64,000 bases of DNA from Pithys albifrons albifrons (GCF_047495875.1 NC_092496.1:916516-980515); one strand, 5' to 3'. Counted from the stretch's first letter, positions 36,798-50,213 are shown. Numbers and translations are program-made. Notes: a model not told the origin generated them from the letters alone.

Positions 36798-37364
36798 CAC
36801 CTGAGAGCCCAAGGCTGCCACCTTTTCCCTGGGCGCAAAGCTCGACGGAGCGTTCCATGTGCGGGTCGGGGAAAGTGCCATTTTGCACCCCAGAATTCCA
36901 GACCTATGAAGATTCCTCAGAGGGAAAAGGTACCAGGAGACAAAGCCATTGTGTATTTTGTAATGCTAATTGGGCCCTATCATTGGCACCTGAGAGCCCA
37001 AGGCTGCCACCTTTTCCCTGGGTGCAAAGCTCGACGGTGCATACCCTGTGCGGGTGCGGGAAAGGGCCGTTTTTCAGCCCAGAATTCCAGACAGAAGTCG
37101 ATTCCTCTCTGGGAAAAGGTGTCAGGACAGAAAGCCATTGCGCCTTTTCTAGGGTTAATGGGGCCCCATCTTTGGCACCTGAGAGCCCAAGGCTGCCACC
37201 TTTTCCCTGGACGCAAAGCCGGATGGTGCGTTCCACTTGCGGGTCCAGGAAAGTGCCGATTCTCAGCCCAGAATTCCAAACCGATGAAGATTCCTCCCTG
37301 GGAAAAGGTGCCAGGACAGAAAGCCATTGTGCCTTTTGTAGGAGTAATGGGGCACCATCATTGG
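36798..37364. repeat. S9-S10-S3 trio present only in 25-mer units
   Basis: Three whole monomers (567 bp) lie between S8 (36,609) and S4 (37,365). They are absent in the 22-mer units, where S8 joins S4 directly (32,640, 41,523 and 58,908). Removing this trio converts the 25-mer into the 22-mer. Because the trio also occurs in the 12-mer leads at 26,402 and 52,671, loss from the 22-mer is more likely than gain by the 25-mer. Confidence 0.85.
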
Positions 37365-37553
37365 CAGCTGAGAGCCCAAGGCTGCCCCCTTTTCCCTGGG
37401 CGCAAAGCTCGACGGTGTGTACCTTGTGCGGGTTTGGGGCAGTGCCATTTTTGAACCCAGATTTCCAGACGGACGAAGATTCCTCCATGGGAAAAGGTGC
37501 CAGGACAGAAAGCAAGTGTTATTTTTCTAGTGTTAACGGGGCCCTATCATTGG

Positions 37554-40500
37554 CACCTGAGAGCCCAAGGCTGCCACCTTTTCCCTGGGCGCAAAGCTAG
37601 ATGGTGCCTGCCATGTGCAGGTCAGAGAAAGACCTTTGTTCAGCCCAGGATTCCAGACGGATGACGACTCCTCCCAAGGAAAGGGCTCCCAGGACAAAAA
37701 GCGATTGTTCCATTTCTACTGTTAATGGGGGCCCGTCATTGGCATCTGAGAGCCAGAGGTTGCCTCCTTTTCCCTGGGCGCAAAGCACGACAGTGCGTGC
37801 CACGTGCTGGTCCCAGAAAGTGCCATTTTACAGCCCAGAATTCCAGACCAATGAAGACTCCTCCCAGGGAAAAGGCTCCCAGGACAGAAAGCCATTGTGT
37901 TTTTTGTAAAGGTAATGGGGCCCCATCATTGGCACCTGAGAGCCCAAGGTTGCCTCCTATACCCTGGGCGCAAAGCTCGACCATGCGTGCTACCTGAGGG
38001 TCCGGGAAATTGCCGTTTCTCATTCCAGAATTCCAGACCGATGAAGATTCCTCCCTGGGAAAAGGTGTCAGGACAGAAAGCGATTGTTCCTTTTCTAGGG
38101 TTAATGGGGCTCCATTATTGACACCTGAGAGCCGAAGGCTGCAACCTTTTCCCTGAGCGCAAAGCTCGACGGTGCGTGCCACTTGCGGGTCCAGGAATGT
38201 GCTGTTTCTCATCCCAGAATTCGAGGCCGATGAAGATTTCTCCCAGGGAAAAGGTGCCAGGACAGAAAGCGATTGTGCCTTTTCTAGGGTTAATGGGGCC
38301 CCAAAATTAACACCTGAGAGCCCAAGGCTGCCACCTTTTCTCTGGGCTCAAAGCTCGACGGAGCGTTCCACGTGTGGGTCGGGGAAAGTGCCATTTTGCA
38401 CCCCAGAATTCCAGACCTATGAAGATTCCTCAGAGGGAAAAGGTACCAGGAGACAAAGCCATTGTGTATTTTGTAATGCTAATTGGGCCCCATCATTGGA
38501 ACCTGAGAGCCCAGGGCTGCCACCTTTTCCCTGGGTGCAAAGCTCGACGGTGCATACCCTGTGCGGGTTCGGGAAAGGGCCGTTTTTCAGCCCAGAATTC
38601 CAGACGGAAGTCGATTCCTCTCTGGGAAAAGGTGTCAGGACAGAAAGCCATTGCGCCTTTTCTAGGGGTAATGGGGCCCCATCTTTGGCACCTGAGAGCC
38701 CAAGGCTGCCACCTTTTCCCTGGGCGCAAATGTCGACGGCGCGTGCCACTTGCAAGTCCGGGAATGTGCCGTTTCTCATCCCAGAATTCCAGGCCAGGGA
38801 AGATTTCTCCCTGGGAAAAGGTGCCAGGACAGAAAGCCATTGTGCCTTTTCTAGGGTTAATGGGGCCCCAAAATTGGCAGCTGAGAGCCCAGGGCTGCCA
38901 CCTTTTCCCTGGGCGCAAAGCTCGACGGTGCATGCCACATGCGGGTAAGGGAAAGAGTCTATTTCAGCCCAGAATTCCAGACCAATGAAGATTCCTCCCT
39001 GGAAAAAGGTGCCAGGACAGAAAGCGATTGTTCTTTTTCTAGGGGTAATGGGGACCCATCATTGGCACCTGAGAGCCCAAGGCTGCCACCTTTTGCCTGG
39101 GCACAAAGCTCGACGGTGCGTTCCACTCGCAGGTCTGGGAAAGCGCCGTTTTTCAGCCCAGAATTCCAGACGGACGAAAATTCCTCCCAAGGAAAAGGCG
39201 CCAGGACAGAAAGCGATTGTTATTTATCTAGTGTTAATGGGGACCCATCGTTGGCACCTGAGAGCCCAAGGCTGCCACCTTTTCCCTGGGCGCAAAGCTC
39301 GACGGAGCGTTCCACGTGCGGGTCTGGGAAAGTGCCATTTTGCACCCCAGAATTCCAGATCTATGAAGATTCCTCAGAGGGAAAAGGTACCAGGAGACAA
39401 AGCCATTGTGTATTTTGTAATGCTAATTGGGCCCCATCATTGGCACCTGAGAGCCCAAGGCTGCCACCTTTTCCCTGGGTGCAAAGCTCGAAGGTGCATA
39501 CCCTGTGCGGGTGCGGGAAAGGGCCGTTTTTCAGCCCAGAATTCCAGACGGAAGTCGATTCCTCTCTGGGAAAAGGTGTCAGGACAGAAAGCCATTGCGC
39601 CTTTTCTAGGGGTAATGGGGCCCCATCATTGGCACCTGAGAGCCCAAGGCTGCCACCTTTTCCCTGGACGCAAAGCCGGATGGTGCGTTCCACTTGCGGG
39701 TCCAGGAAAGTGACGATTCTCAGACCAGAATTCCAAACCGATGAAGATTCCTCCCTGGGAAAAGGTGCCAGGACAGAAAGCCATTGTGCCTTTTGTAGGG
39801 GTAATGGGGCACCATCATTGGCACCTGAGAGCCCAAGGCTGCCCCCTTTTCCCTGGGCGCAAAGCTCGACGGTGTGTACCTTGTGCGGGTTTGGGGCAGT
39901 GCCATTTTTGAACCCAGATTTCCAGACGGACGAAGATTCCTCCCTGGGAAAAGGTGCCAGGACAGAAAGCAAGTGTTATTTTTCTAGTGTTAACGGGGCC
40001 CCATCATTGGCACCTGAGAGCCCAAGGCTGCCACCTTTTCCCTGGGCGCAAAGCTAGATGGTGCCTGCCACGTGCAGGTCAGAGAAAGTGCTTTGTTCAG
40101 CCCAGGATTCCAGACGGATGACGACTCCTCCCAGGGAAAAGGCTCCCAGGACAAAAAGCGATTGTTCCATTTCTAGGGTTAATGAGGGCCCGTCATTGGC
40201 ATCTGAGAGCCAGAGGTTGCCTCCTTTTCCCTGGGCGCAGAGCACGACAGTGCGTGCCACGTGCTGGTCCCAGAAAGTGCCATTTTACAGCCCAGAATTC
40301 CAGACCAATGAAGACTCCTCCCAGGGAAAAGGTGCCAGGACAGAAAGCCATTGTGTTTTTTGTAAAGGTAATGGGGCCCCATCATTGGCACCTGAGAGCC
40401 CAAGACTGTCACCTTTCCCTGGACGCGAAGCTCGATGGTGCGTTCCACTTGCGGGTCCAGGAAAGTGCCAAATCTCAGACCAGAATTCCAAGTCGATGAA

Positions 40501-41711
40501 CATTCCTCCCTGGGAAAAGGTGCCAGGACAGAAAGCCATTGTGCCTTTTGTAGGGGTAGTGGGGCACCATCATTGGCACCTGAGAGCCCAAGGCTGCCCC
40601 CTTTTCCCTGGGCGCAAAGCTCGACGGTGTGTACCTTGTGCGGGTTTGGGGCAGTGCCATTTTTGAACCCAGATTTCCAGACGGACAAAGGTTCCTCCCT
40701 GGGAAAAGGTGGCAGGACAGAAAGCAAGTGTTATATTTCTAGTGTTAACGGGGCCCCATCATTGGCACCTGAGAGCCCAAGGCTGCCACCTTTTGCCTGG
40801 GCGCATATGTCGACGGCGCGTGCCACTTGCGGGTCCGGGGAAGTGCCATTTTTCAGCCCAGAATTCCAGACGGACGAAGACACCTCCCAGGGAAAACGTG
40901 CCAGGTCAGAAATCGAATTGTCCTTTTCTAGGGTCAATGGTGCCCCATCATTGGCACCTGAGAGTTCAAGGCTGACACCTTTTCCGTGGGCGCAAACATC
41001 AACGGCACGTGCCACTTTCTTGTCCAGGAAAGTGCCGTTTTTCAGCCCTTAATTCCAGACGGATGAAGACTCCTCACAGGGAAGAGGCTTCCAGGACAAA
41101 AAGCGATTGTTCCATTTCTAGGGCTAATCGGGCTCCATCATTGGCACCTGAGAGCCCAAGGTTGCCTCCTATACCCTGGGCGCAAAGCTCGACCATGCGT
41201 GCTACGTGAGGGTCCGGGAAATTGCCGTTTCTCATTCCAGAATTCCAGACCGATGAAGATTCCACCCTGGGAAAAGGTGGAAGGACAGAAAGCGATAGTT
41301 CCTTTTCTAGGGTTAATGGGGCTCCATTATTGACACCTGAGAGCCCACGGCTGCAACCTTTTCCCTGAGCGCAAAGCTCGACGGTGCGTGCCACTTGCGG
41401 GTCCAGGAGTGTGCTGTTTCTAATCCCAGAATTCGAGGCCGATGAAGATTTCTCCCAGGGAAAAGGTGCCAGGACAGAAAGCGATTGTGCCTTTTCTAGG
41501 GTTAATGGGGCCCCAAAATTAACACCTGAGAGCCCAAGGCTGCCACCTTTTCCCTGGGCGCAAAGCTCGACGGTGTGTACCTTGTGCGGGTTTGGGGCAG
41601 TGCCATTTTTGAACCCAGATTTCCAGACGGACGAAGATTCCTCCATGGGAAAAGGTGCCAGGACAGAAAGCAAGTGTTATTTTTCTAGTGTTAACGGGGC
41701 CCTATCATTGG
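37554..41711. repeat. 22-monomer HOR unit, copy 2
   Basis: This matches 28,671-32,828 at an offset of 8,883 bp (47 monomers) with few substitutions. Examples are catgccacatg at 38,931 for cgtgccacatg at 30,048, and ctagggctaatcggg at 41,118 for ctagggttaatcggg at 32,235. The trio S9 S10 S3 is again missing after S8. Confidence 0.92.
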
Positions 41712-44700
41712 CACCTGAGAGCCCAAGGCTGCCACCTTTTCCCTGGGCGCAAAGCTAGATGGTGCCTGCCATGTGCAGGTCAGAGAAAGACCTTTGTTCA
41801 GCCCAGGATTCCAGACGGATGACGACTCCTCCCAAGGAAAGGGCTCCCAGGACAAAAAGCGATTGTTCCATTTCTACTGTTAATGGGGGCCCGTCATTGG
41901 CATCTGAGAGCCAGAGGTTGCCTCCTTTTCCCTGGGCGCAAAGCACGACAGTGCGTGCCACGTGCTGGTCCCAGAAAGTGCCATTTTACAGCCCAGAATT
42001 CCAGACCAATGAAGACTCCTCCCAGGGAAAAGGCTCCCAGGACAGAAAGCCATTGTGTTTTTTGTAAAGGTAATGGGGCCCCATCATTGGCACCTGAGAG
42101 CCCAAGGTTGCCTCCTATACCCTGGGCGCAAAGCTCGACCATGCGTGCTACCTGAGGGTCCGGGAAATTGCCGTTTCTCATTCCAGAATTCCAGACCGAT
42201 GAAGATTCCTCCCTGGGAAAAGGTGTCAGGACAGAAAGCGATTGTTCCTTTTCTAGGGTTAATGGGGCTCCATTATTGACACCTGAGAGCCGAAGGCTGC
42301 AACCTTTTCCCTGAGCGCAAAGCTCGACGGTGCGTGCCACTTGCGGGTCCAGGAATGTGCTGTTTCTCATCCCAGAATTCGAGGCCGATGAAGATTTCTC
42401 CCAGGGAAAAGGTGCCAGGACAGAAAGCGATTGTGCCTTTTCTAGGGTTAATGGGGCCCCAAAATTGACACCTGAGAGCCCAAGGCTGCCACCTTTTCTC
42501 TGGGCTCAAAGCTCGACGGAGCGTTCCACGTGTGGGTCGGGGAAAGTGCCATTTTGCACCCCAGAATTCCAGACCTATGAAGATTCCTCAGAGGGAAAAG
42601 GTACCAGGAGACAAAGCCATTGTGTATTTTGTAATGCTAATTGGGCCCCATCATTGGAACCTGAGAGCCCAGGGCTGCCACCTTTTCCCTGGGTGCAAAG
42701 CTCGACGGTGCATACCCTGTGCGGGTTCGGGAAAGGGCCGTTTTTCAGCCCAGAATTCCAGACGGAAGTCGATTCCTCTCTGGGAAAAGGTGTCAGGACA
42801 GAAAGCCATTGCGCCTTTTCTAGGGGTAATGGGGCCCCATCTTTGGCACCTGAGAGCCCAAGGCTGCCACCTTTTCCCTGGGCGCAAATGTCGACGGCGC
42901 GTGCCACTTGCAAGTCCGGGAATGTGCCGTTTCTCATCCCAGAATTCCAGGCCAGCGAAGATTTCTCCCTGGGAAAAGGTGCCAGGACAGAAAGCCATTG
43001 TGCCTTTTGTAGGAGTAATGGGGCACCATCATTGGCAGCTGAGAGCCCAAGGCTGCCCCCTTTTCCCTGGGCGCAAAGCTCGACGGTGCGTGCCACATGC
43101 GGGTAAGGGAAAGAGTCTATTTCAGCCCAGAATTCCAGACCAATGAAGATTCCTCCCTGGAAAAAGGTGCCAGGACAGAAAGCGATTGTTCTTTTTCTAG
43201 GGGTAATGGGGACCCATCATTGGCACCTGAGAGCCCAAGGCTGCCACCTTTTGCCTGGGCACAAAGCTCGACGGTGCGTTCCACTCGCAGGTCTGGGAAA
43301 GCGCCGTTTTTCAGCCCAGAATTCCAGACGGACGAAAATTCCTCCCAAGGAAAAGGCGCCAGGACAGAAAGCGATTGTTATTTATCTAGTGTTAATGGGG
43401 ACCCATCGTTGGCACCTGAGAGCCCAAGGCTGCCACCTTTTCCCTGGGCGCAAAGCTCGACGGAGCGTTCCACGTGCGGGTCTGGGAAAGTGCCATTTTG
43501 CACCCCAGAATTCCAGATCTATGAAGATTCCTCAGAGGGAAAAGGTACCAGGAGACAAAGCCATTGTGTATTTTGTAATGCTAATTGGGCCCCATCATTG
43601 GCACCTGAGAGCCCAAGGCTGCCACCTTTTCCCTGGGTGCAAAGCTCGAAGGTGCATACCCTGTGCGGGTGCGGGAAAGGGCCGTTTTTCAGCCCAGAAT
43701 TCCAGACGGAAGTCGATTCCTCTCTGGGAAAAGGTGTCAGGACAGAAAGCCATTGCGCCTTTTCTAGGGGTAATGGGGCCCCATCATTGGCACCTGAGAG
43801 CCCAAGGCTGCCACCTTTTCCCTGGACGCAAAGCCGGATGGTGCGTTCCACTTGCGGGTCCAGGAAAGTGACGATTCTCAGACCAGAATTCCAAACCGAT
43901 GAAGATTCCTCCCTGGGAAAAGGTGCCAGGACAGAAAGCCATTGTGCCTTTTGTAGGGGTAATGGGGCACCATCATTGGCACCTGAGAGCCCAAGGCTGC
44001 CCCCTTTTCCCTGGGCGCAAAGCTCGACGGTGTGTACCTTGTGCGGGTTTGGGGCAGTGCCATTTTTGAACCCAGATTTCCAGACGGACGAAGATTCCTC
44101 CCTGGGAAAAGGTGCCAGGACAGAAAGCAAGTGTTATTTTTCTAGTGTTAACGGGGACCCATCATTGGCACCTGAGAGCCCAAGGCTGCCACCTTTTCCC
44201 TGGGCGCAAAGCTAGATGGTGCCTGCCACGTGCAGGTCAGAGAAAGTGCTTTGTTCAGCCCAGGATTCCAGACGGATGACGACTCCTCACAGGGAAAAGG
44301 CTCCCAGGACAAAAAGCGATTGTTCCATTTCTAGGGTTAATGAGGGCCCGTCATTGGCATCTGAGAGCCAGAGGTTGCCTCCTTTTCCCTGGGCGCAGAG
44401 CACGACAGTGCGTGCCACGTGCTGGTCCCAGAAAGTGCCATTTTACAGCCCAGAATTCCAGACCAATGAAGACTCCTCCCAGGGAAAAGGTGCCAGGACA
44501 GAAAGCCATTGTGTTTTTTGTAAAGGTAATGGGGCCCCATCATTGGCACCTGAGAGCCCAAGACTGTCACCTTTCCCTGGACGCGAAGCTCGATGGTGCG
44601 TTCCACTTGCGGGTCCAGGAAAGTGCCAAATCTCAGACCAGAATTCCAAGTCGATGAACATTCCTCCCTGGGAAAAGGTGCCAGGACAGAAAGCCATTGT

Positions 44701-46436
44701 GCCTTTTGTAGGGGTAGTGGGGCACCATCATTGGCACCTGAGAGCCCAAGGCTGCCCCCTTTTCCCTGGGCGCAAAGCTCGACGGTGTGTACCTTGTGCG
44801 GGTTTGGGGCAGTGCCATTTTTGAACCCAGATTTCCAGACGGACAAAGGTTCCTCCCTGGGAAAAGGTGGCAGGACAGAAAGCAAGTGTTATATTTCTAG
44901 TGTTAACGGGGCCCCATCATTGGCACCTGAGAGCCCAAGGCTGCCACCTTTTGCCTGGGCGCATATGTCGACGGCGCGTGCCACTTGCGGGTCCGGGGAA
45001 GTGCCATTTTTCAGCCCAGAATTCCAGACGGACGAAGACACCTCCCAGGGAAAACGTGCCAGGTCAGAAATCGAATTGTCCTTTTCTAGGGTCAATGGTG
45101 CCCCATCATTGGCACCTGAGAGTTCAAGGCTGACACCTTTTCCGTGGGCGCAAACATCAACGGCACGTGCCACTTTCTTGTCCAGGAAAGTGCCGTTTTT
45201 CAGCCCTTAATTCCAGACGGATGAAGACTCCTCACAGGGAAGAGGCTTCCAGGACAAAAAGCGATTGTTCCATTTCTAGGGTTAATCGGGCTCCATCATT
45301 GGCACCTGAGAGCCCAAGGTTGCCTCCTATACCCTGGGCGCAAAGCTCGACCATGCGTGCTACGTGAGGGTCCGGGAAATTGCCGTTTCTCATTCCAGAA
45401 TTCCAGACCGATGAAGATTCCACCCTGGGAAAAGGTGGAAGGACAGAAAGCGATAGTTCCTTTTCTAGGGTTAATGGGGCTCCATTATTGACACCTGAGA
45501 GCCCACGGCTGCAACCTTTTCCCTGAGCGCAAAGCTCGACGGTGCGTGCCACTTGCGGGTCCAGGAGTGTGCTGTTTCTAATCCCAGAATTCGAGGCCGA
45601 TGAAGATTTCTCCCAGGGAAAAGGTGCCAGGACAGAAAGCGATTGTGCCTTTTCTAGGGTTAATGGGGCCCCAAAATTAACACCTGAGAGCCCAAGGCTG
45701 CCACCTTTTCCCTGGGCGCAAAGCTCGACGGAGCGTTCCATGTGCGGGTCGGGGAAAGTGCCATTTTGCACCCCAGAATTCCAGACCTATGAAGATTCCT
45801 CAGAGGGAAAAGGTACCAGGAGACAAAGCCATTGTGTATTTTGTAATGCTAATTGGGCCCTATCATTGGCACCTGAGAGCCCAAGGCTGCCACCTTTTCC
45901 CTGGGTGCAAAGCTCGACGGTGCATACCCTGTGCGGGTGCGGGAAAGGGCCGTTTTTCAGCCCAGAATTCCAGACAGAAGTCGATTCCTCTCTGGGAAAA
46001 GGTGTCAGGACAGAAAGCCATTGCGCCTTTTCTAGGGTTAATGGGGCCCCATCTTTGGCACCTGAGAGCCCAAGGCTGCCACCTTTTCCCTGGACGCAAA
46101 GCCGGATGGTGCGTTCCACTTGCGGGTCCAGGAAAGTGCCGATTCTCAGCCCAGAATTCCAAACCGATGAAGATTCCTCCCTGGGAAAAGGTGCCAGGAC
46201 AGAAAGCCATTGTGCCTTTTGTAGGAGTAATGGGGCACCATCATTGGCAGCTGAGAGCCCAAGGCTGCCCCCTTTTCCCTGGGCGCAAAGCTCGACGGTG
46301 TGTACCTTGTGCGGGTTTGGGGCAGTGCCATTTTTGAACCCAGATTTCCAGACGGACGAAGATTCCTCCATGGGAAAAGGTGCCAGGACAGAAAGCAAGT
46401 GTTATTTTTCTAGTGTTAACGGGGCCCTATCATTGG
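41712..46436. repeat. 25-monomer HOR unit, copy 2
   Basis: This matches 32,829-37,553 at an offset of 8,883 bp, including the conversion tract at about 43,009-43,058 and the extra trio at about 45,681-46,247. One visible difference is gcgcagagcacg near 44,393 against gcgcaaagcacg near 35,510. Confidence 0.92.
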
Positions 46437-48137
46437 CACCTGAGAGCCCAAGGCTGCCACCTTTTCCCTGGGCGCAAAGCTAGATGGTGCCTGCCATGTG
46501 CAGGTCAGAGAAAGACCTTTGTTCAGCCCAGGATTCCAGACGGATGACGACTCCTCCCAAGGAAAGGGCTCCCAGGACAAAAAGCGATTGTTCCATTTCT
46601 ACTGTTAATGGGGGCCCGTCATTGGCATCTGAGAGCCAGAGGTTGCCTCCTTTTCCCTGGGCGCAAAGCACGACAGTGCGTGCCACGTGCTGGTCCCAGA
46701 AAGTGCCATTTTACAGCCCAGAATTCCAGACCAATGAAGACTCCTCCCAGGGAAAAGGCTCCCAGGACAGAAAGCCATTGTGTTTTTTGTAAAGGTAATG
46801 GGGCCCCATCATTGGCACCTGAGAGCCCAAGGTTGCCTCCTATACCCTGGGCGCAAAGCTCGACCATGCGTGCTACCTGAGGGTCCGGGAAATTGCCGTT
46901 TCTCATTCCAGAATTCCAGACCGATGAAGATTCCTCCCTGGGAAAAGGTGTCAGGACAGAAAGCGATTGTTCCTTTTCTAGGGTTAATGGGGCTCCATTA
47001 TTGACACCTGAGAGCCCACGGCTGCAACCTTTTCCCTGAGCGCAAAGCTCGACGGTGCGTGCCACTTGCGGGTCCAGGAATGTGCTGTTTCTCATCCCAG
47101 AATTCGAGGCCGATGAAGATTTCTCCCAGGGAAAAGGTGCCAGGACAGAAAGCGATTGTGCCTTTTCTAGGGTTAATGGGGCCCCAAAATTAACACCTGA
47201 GAGCCCAAGGCTGCCACCTTTTCTCTGGGCTCAAAGCTCGACGGAGCGTTCCACGTGCGGGTCGGGGAAAGTGCCATTTTGCACCCCAGAATTCCAGACC
47301 TATGAAGATTCCTCAGAGGGAAAAGGTACCAGGAGACAAAGCCATTGTGTATTTTGTAATGCTAATTGGGCCCCATCATTGGAACCTGAGAGCCCAGGGC
47401 TGCCACCTTTTCCCTGGGTGCAAAGCTCCACGGTGCATACCCTGTGCGGGTTCGGGAAAGGGCCGTTTTTCAGCCCAGAATTCCAGACGGAAGTCGATTC
47501 CTCTCTGGGAAAAGGTGTCAGGACAGAAAGCCATTGCGCCTTTTCTAGGGGTAATGGGGCCCCATCTTTGGCACCTGAGAGCCCAAGGCTGCCACCTTTT
47601 CCCTGGGCGCAAATGTCGACGGCGCGTGCCACTTGCAAGTCCGGGACTGTGCCGTTTCTCATCCCAGAATTCCAGGCCAGCGAAGATTTCTCCCTGGGAA
47701 AAGGTGCCAGGACAGAAAGCCATTGTGCCTTTTCTAGGGTTAATGGGGCCCCAAAATTGGCAGCTGAGAGCCCAGGGCTGCCACCTTTTCCCTGGGCGCA
47801 AAGCTCGACGGTGCGTGCCACACGCGGGTAAGGGAAAGAGCCGATTTCAGCTCAGAATTCCAGACCAATGAAGATTCCTCCCAGGGAAAAGGTGCCAGGA
47901 CAGAAAGCGATTGTTCTTTTTCTAGGGGTAATGGGGACCCATCATTGGCACCTGAGAGCCCAAGGCTGCCACCTTTTGCCTGGGCACAAAACTTGACGGT
48001 GCTTTCCACTTGCAGGTCCGGGGAAGTGCCGTTTTTCAGCCCAGAATTCCAGACGGACGAAAATTCCTCCCAGGGAAAAGGTGCCAGGACAGAAAGCCAT
48101 TGTTATTTATCTAGTGTTAACGGGGACCCATCGTTGG
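46437..48137. repeat. Truncated HOR unit: first nine monomers only
   Basis: The order is S1 S2 S7 S8 S9 S10 S11 S12 S13, as at the start of every 22- or 25-mer unit, but it then passes straight to S1 at 48,138 instead of S9 S10 S3 S4. It carries private variants toward the end: agctccacgg at 47,425, gggactgtgccg at 47,643, cacacgcgggtaag at 47,818 and ccgatttcagctcag at 47,841. The truncation marks the right edge of the first homogeneous zone. Confidence 0.88.
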
Positions 48138-50024
48138 CACCTGAGAGCCCAAGGCTGCCATTTTTTCCCTGGACGCAAAGCTAGATGGTGCCTGCCACAT
48201 GCAGGTCAGAGAAAGACCTTTGTTCAGCCCAGGATTCCAGACGGATGACGACTCCTCCCAGGGAAAGGGCTCCCAGAACAGAAAGCGATTGTTCCATTTC
48301 TAGTGTTAATGGGGGCCCATCACGGGCATCTGAGAGCCAGAGGTTGCCTCCTTTTCCCTGGGCGCAAAGCTCGACAGTGCGTGCCACGTGCTGGTCCCAG
48401 AAAGTGCCATTTTACAGCCCAGAATTCCAGACCAATGAAGACTCCTCCCAGGGAAAAGGTGCCAGGACAGAAAGCCATTGTGCTTTTTGTAGAGGTAATG
48501 GGGCCCCATCATTGGCAGCTGAGAGCCCAAGGCTGCCCCCTTTTCCCTGGGCGCAAATCTGAACGGTGTGTACCTTGTGCGGGTTTGGGGCAGTGCCATT
48601 TTTGAACCCAGATTTCCAGACGGATGAAGATTCCTCCTAGGGAAAAGGTGCGAGGAGAGAAAGCGTTATATTTCTAGTGTTAACGGGGCCCCATCATTGG
48701 CACCTGAGAGCCCAAGGCTGCCACCTTTTCCCTGGGCGCAAATGTCGACAGCACGTGCCCCTTTTGGGTCCGGGGAAGTGCCATTTTTCAGCCCAGAATT
48801 CCAGACGGACGATGACACCTCCCAGGGAAAAGGTGCCAGGTCAGAAATCGAATTTTCCTTTTCTAGGGTCAATGGTGCCCCATCATTGGCACCTGAGAGT
48901 TCAAGGCTGCCACCTTTTCCGTGGGCGCAAACATCAACGGCGCGTACCACTTTCTTGTCTGGGAATGTGCCGTTTTTCAGCCCTGAATTCCAGACGGATG
49001 AAGACTCCTCACAGGGAAGAGGCTCCCAGGACAGAAAGCGATTGTTCCATTTCTAGGGTTAATCGGGCCCCATCATTGGCACCTGAGAGCCCAAGGTTGC
49101 CTCCTATACCCTGGGCGCAAAGCTCGACCATGCGTGCTACGTGACGGTCCGGGAAATTGCCGTTTCTCATTCCAGAATTCCAGACCGATGAAGATTCCTC
49201 CCTGGGAAAAGGTGTCAGGACAGAAAGCGATTGTTCCTTTTCTAGTGTTAATGGGGCTCCATTATTGACACCTGAGAGCCCAAGGCTGCAACCTTTTCCC
49301 TGAGCGCAAAGCTCGACGGTGCGTGCCACTTGCGGGTCCAGGAATGTGCCGTTTCTCATCCCAGAATTCGAGACCGATGAAGATTTCTCCCAGGGAAAAG
49401 GTGCCAGGACAGAAAGCAATTGTGCCTTTTCTAGAGTTAATGGGGCCCCAAAATTGACACCTGAGAGCCCAAGGCTGCCACCTTTTCCCTGGGCGCAAAG
49501 CTCGACGGAGCGTTCCACGTGCAGGTCCGGGAAAGTGCCATTTTTCAGCCCAGAACTCCAGACCTATGAAGATTCCTCAGAGGGAAAAGGTACCAGGAGA
49601 CAAAGACATTGTGTATTTTGTAATGCTAATTGGGCCCCATCATTGGCACCTGAGAGCCCAAGGCTGCCACCTTTTCCCTGGGTGCAAACCTCGACGGTGC
49701 ATACCCTGTTCGGGTCTGGAAAAGGGCCGTTTTTCAGCCCAGATTTCCAGACGGAAGTCGATTCCTGCCAGGGAAAAGGTGTCAGGACAGAAAGCCATTG
49801 TGCCTTTTCTAGGGGTAATGGGGCCCCATCTTTGGCACCTGAGAGCCCAAGACTGCCACCTTTTCCCTGGGCGCAAATGTTGACGGAGCGTGCCACTTGC
49901 AAGTCCGGGAATGTGCCGTTTCTCATCCCAGAATTCCAGGCCAGCAAAGATTTCTCCCTGGGTAAAGGTGTCAGGACAGAAAGCGATTGTGACTTTTCTA
50001 GGGTTAATGGGGCCCCAAAATTGG
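48138..50024. repeat. Diverged island of ten monomers
   Basis: The order is S1 S2 S4 S5 S6 S7 S8 S9 S10 S11. These monomers have many private substitutions not seen in neighbouring HOR units: cacgggcatctg near 48,322, aaatctgaacgg near 48,556, gtgccccttttgggtccgg near 48,755, a four-base-short S4 ending gagagaaagcgttata near 48,655, and attcctgccaggg near 49,760. It separates the homogeneous block ending near 48.1 kb from the copied block that begins at 51.2 kb. It resembles the diverged left part in character. Confidence 0.82.
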
Positions 50025-50213
50025 CAGCTGAGAGCCCAGGGCTGCCACCTTTTCCCTGGGCGCAAAGCTCGACGGTGTGTACCTTGTGCGGGTTTGGGGC
50101 AGTGCCATTTTTGAACCCAGATTTCCAGACGGACGAAGATTCCTCCCTGGGAAAAGGTGCCAGGACAGAAAGCAAGTGTTATTTTTCTAGTGTTAACGGG
50201 GCCCCATCATTGG
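50025..50213. repeat. Family S4 exemplar
   Basis: Diagnostic marks are gtgtgtaccttgtgcggg, tttggggcagtgcc, ttttgaacccagatttcc (the EcoRI site is lost here because the sequence is gatttcc) and tctagtgttaacgggg with an HpaI site. S4 usually opens with cagctgagag or has tgccccctttt from the preceding S3 junction. Confidence 0.85.

Larger units (their letters stand above)
32829..37553. repeat. 25-monomer HOR unit (4,725 bp), copy 1
   Basis: The 13-mer (32,829-35,285) has the same order as in the 22-mer unit. The 12-mer (35,286-37,553) is S1 S2 S3 S4 S5 S6 S7 S8 S9 S10 S3 S4. The extra trio occupies 36,798-37,364 (567 bp). This unit also has a replaced tract at the S11/S12 junction (34,126-34,175) that the 22-mer units lack. 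The next S1 starts at 37,554. Confidence 0.92.
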
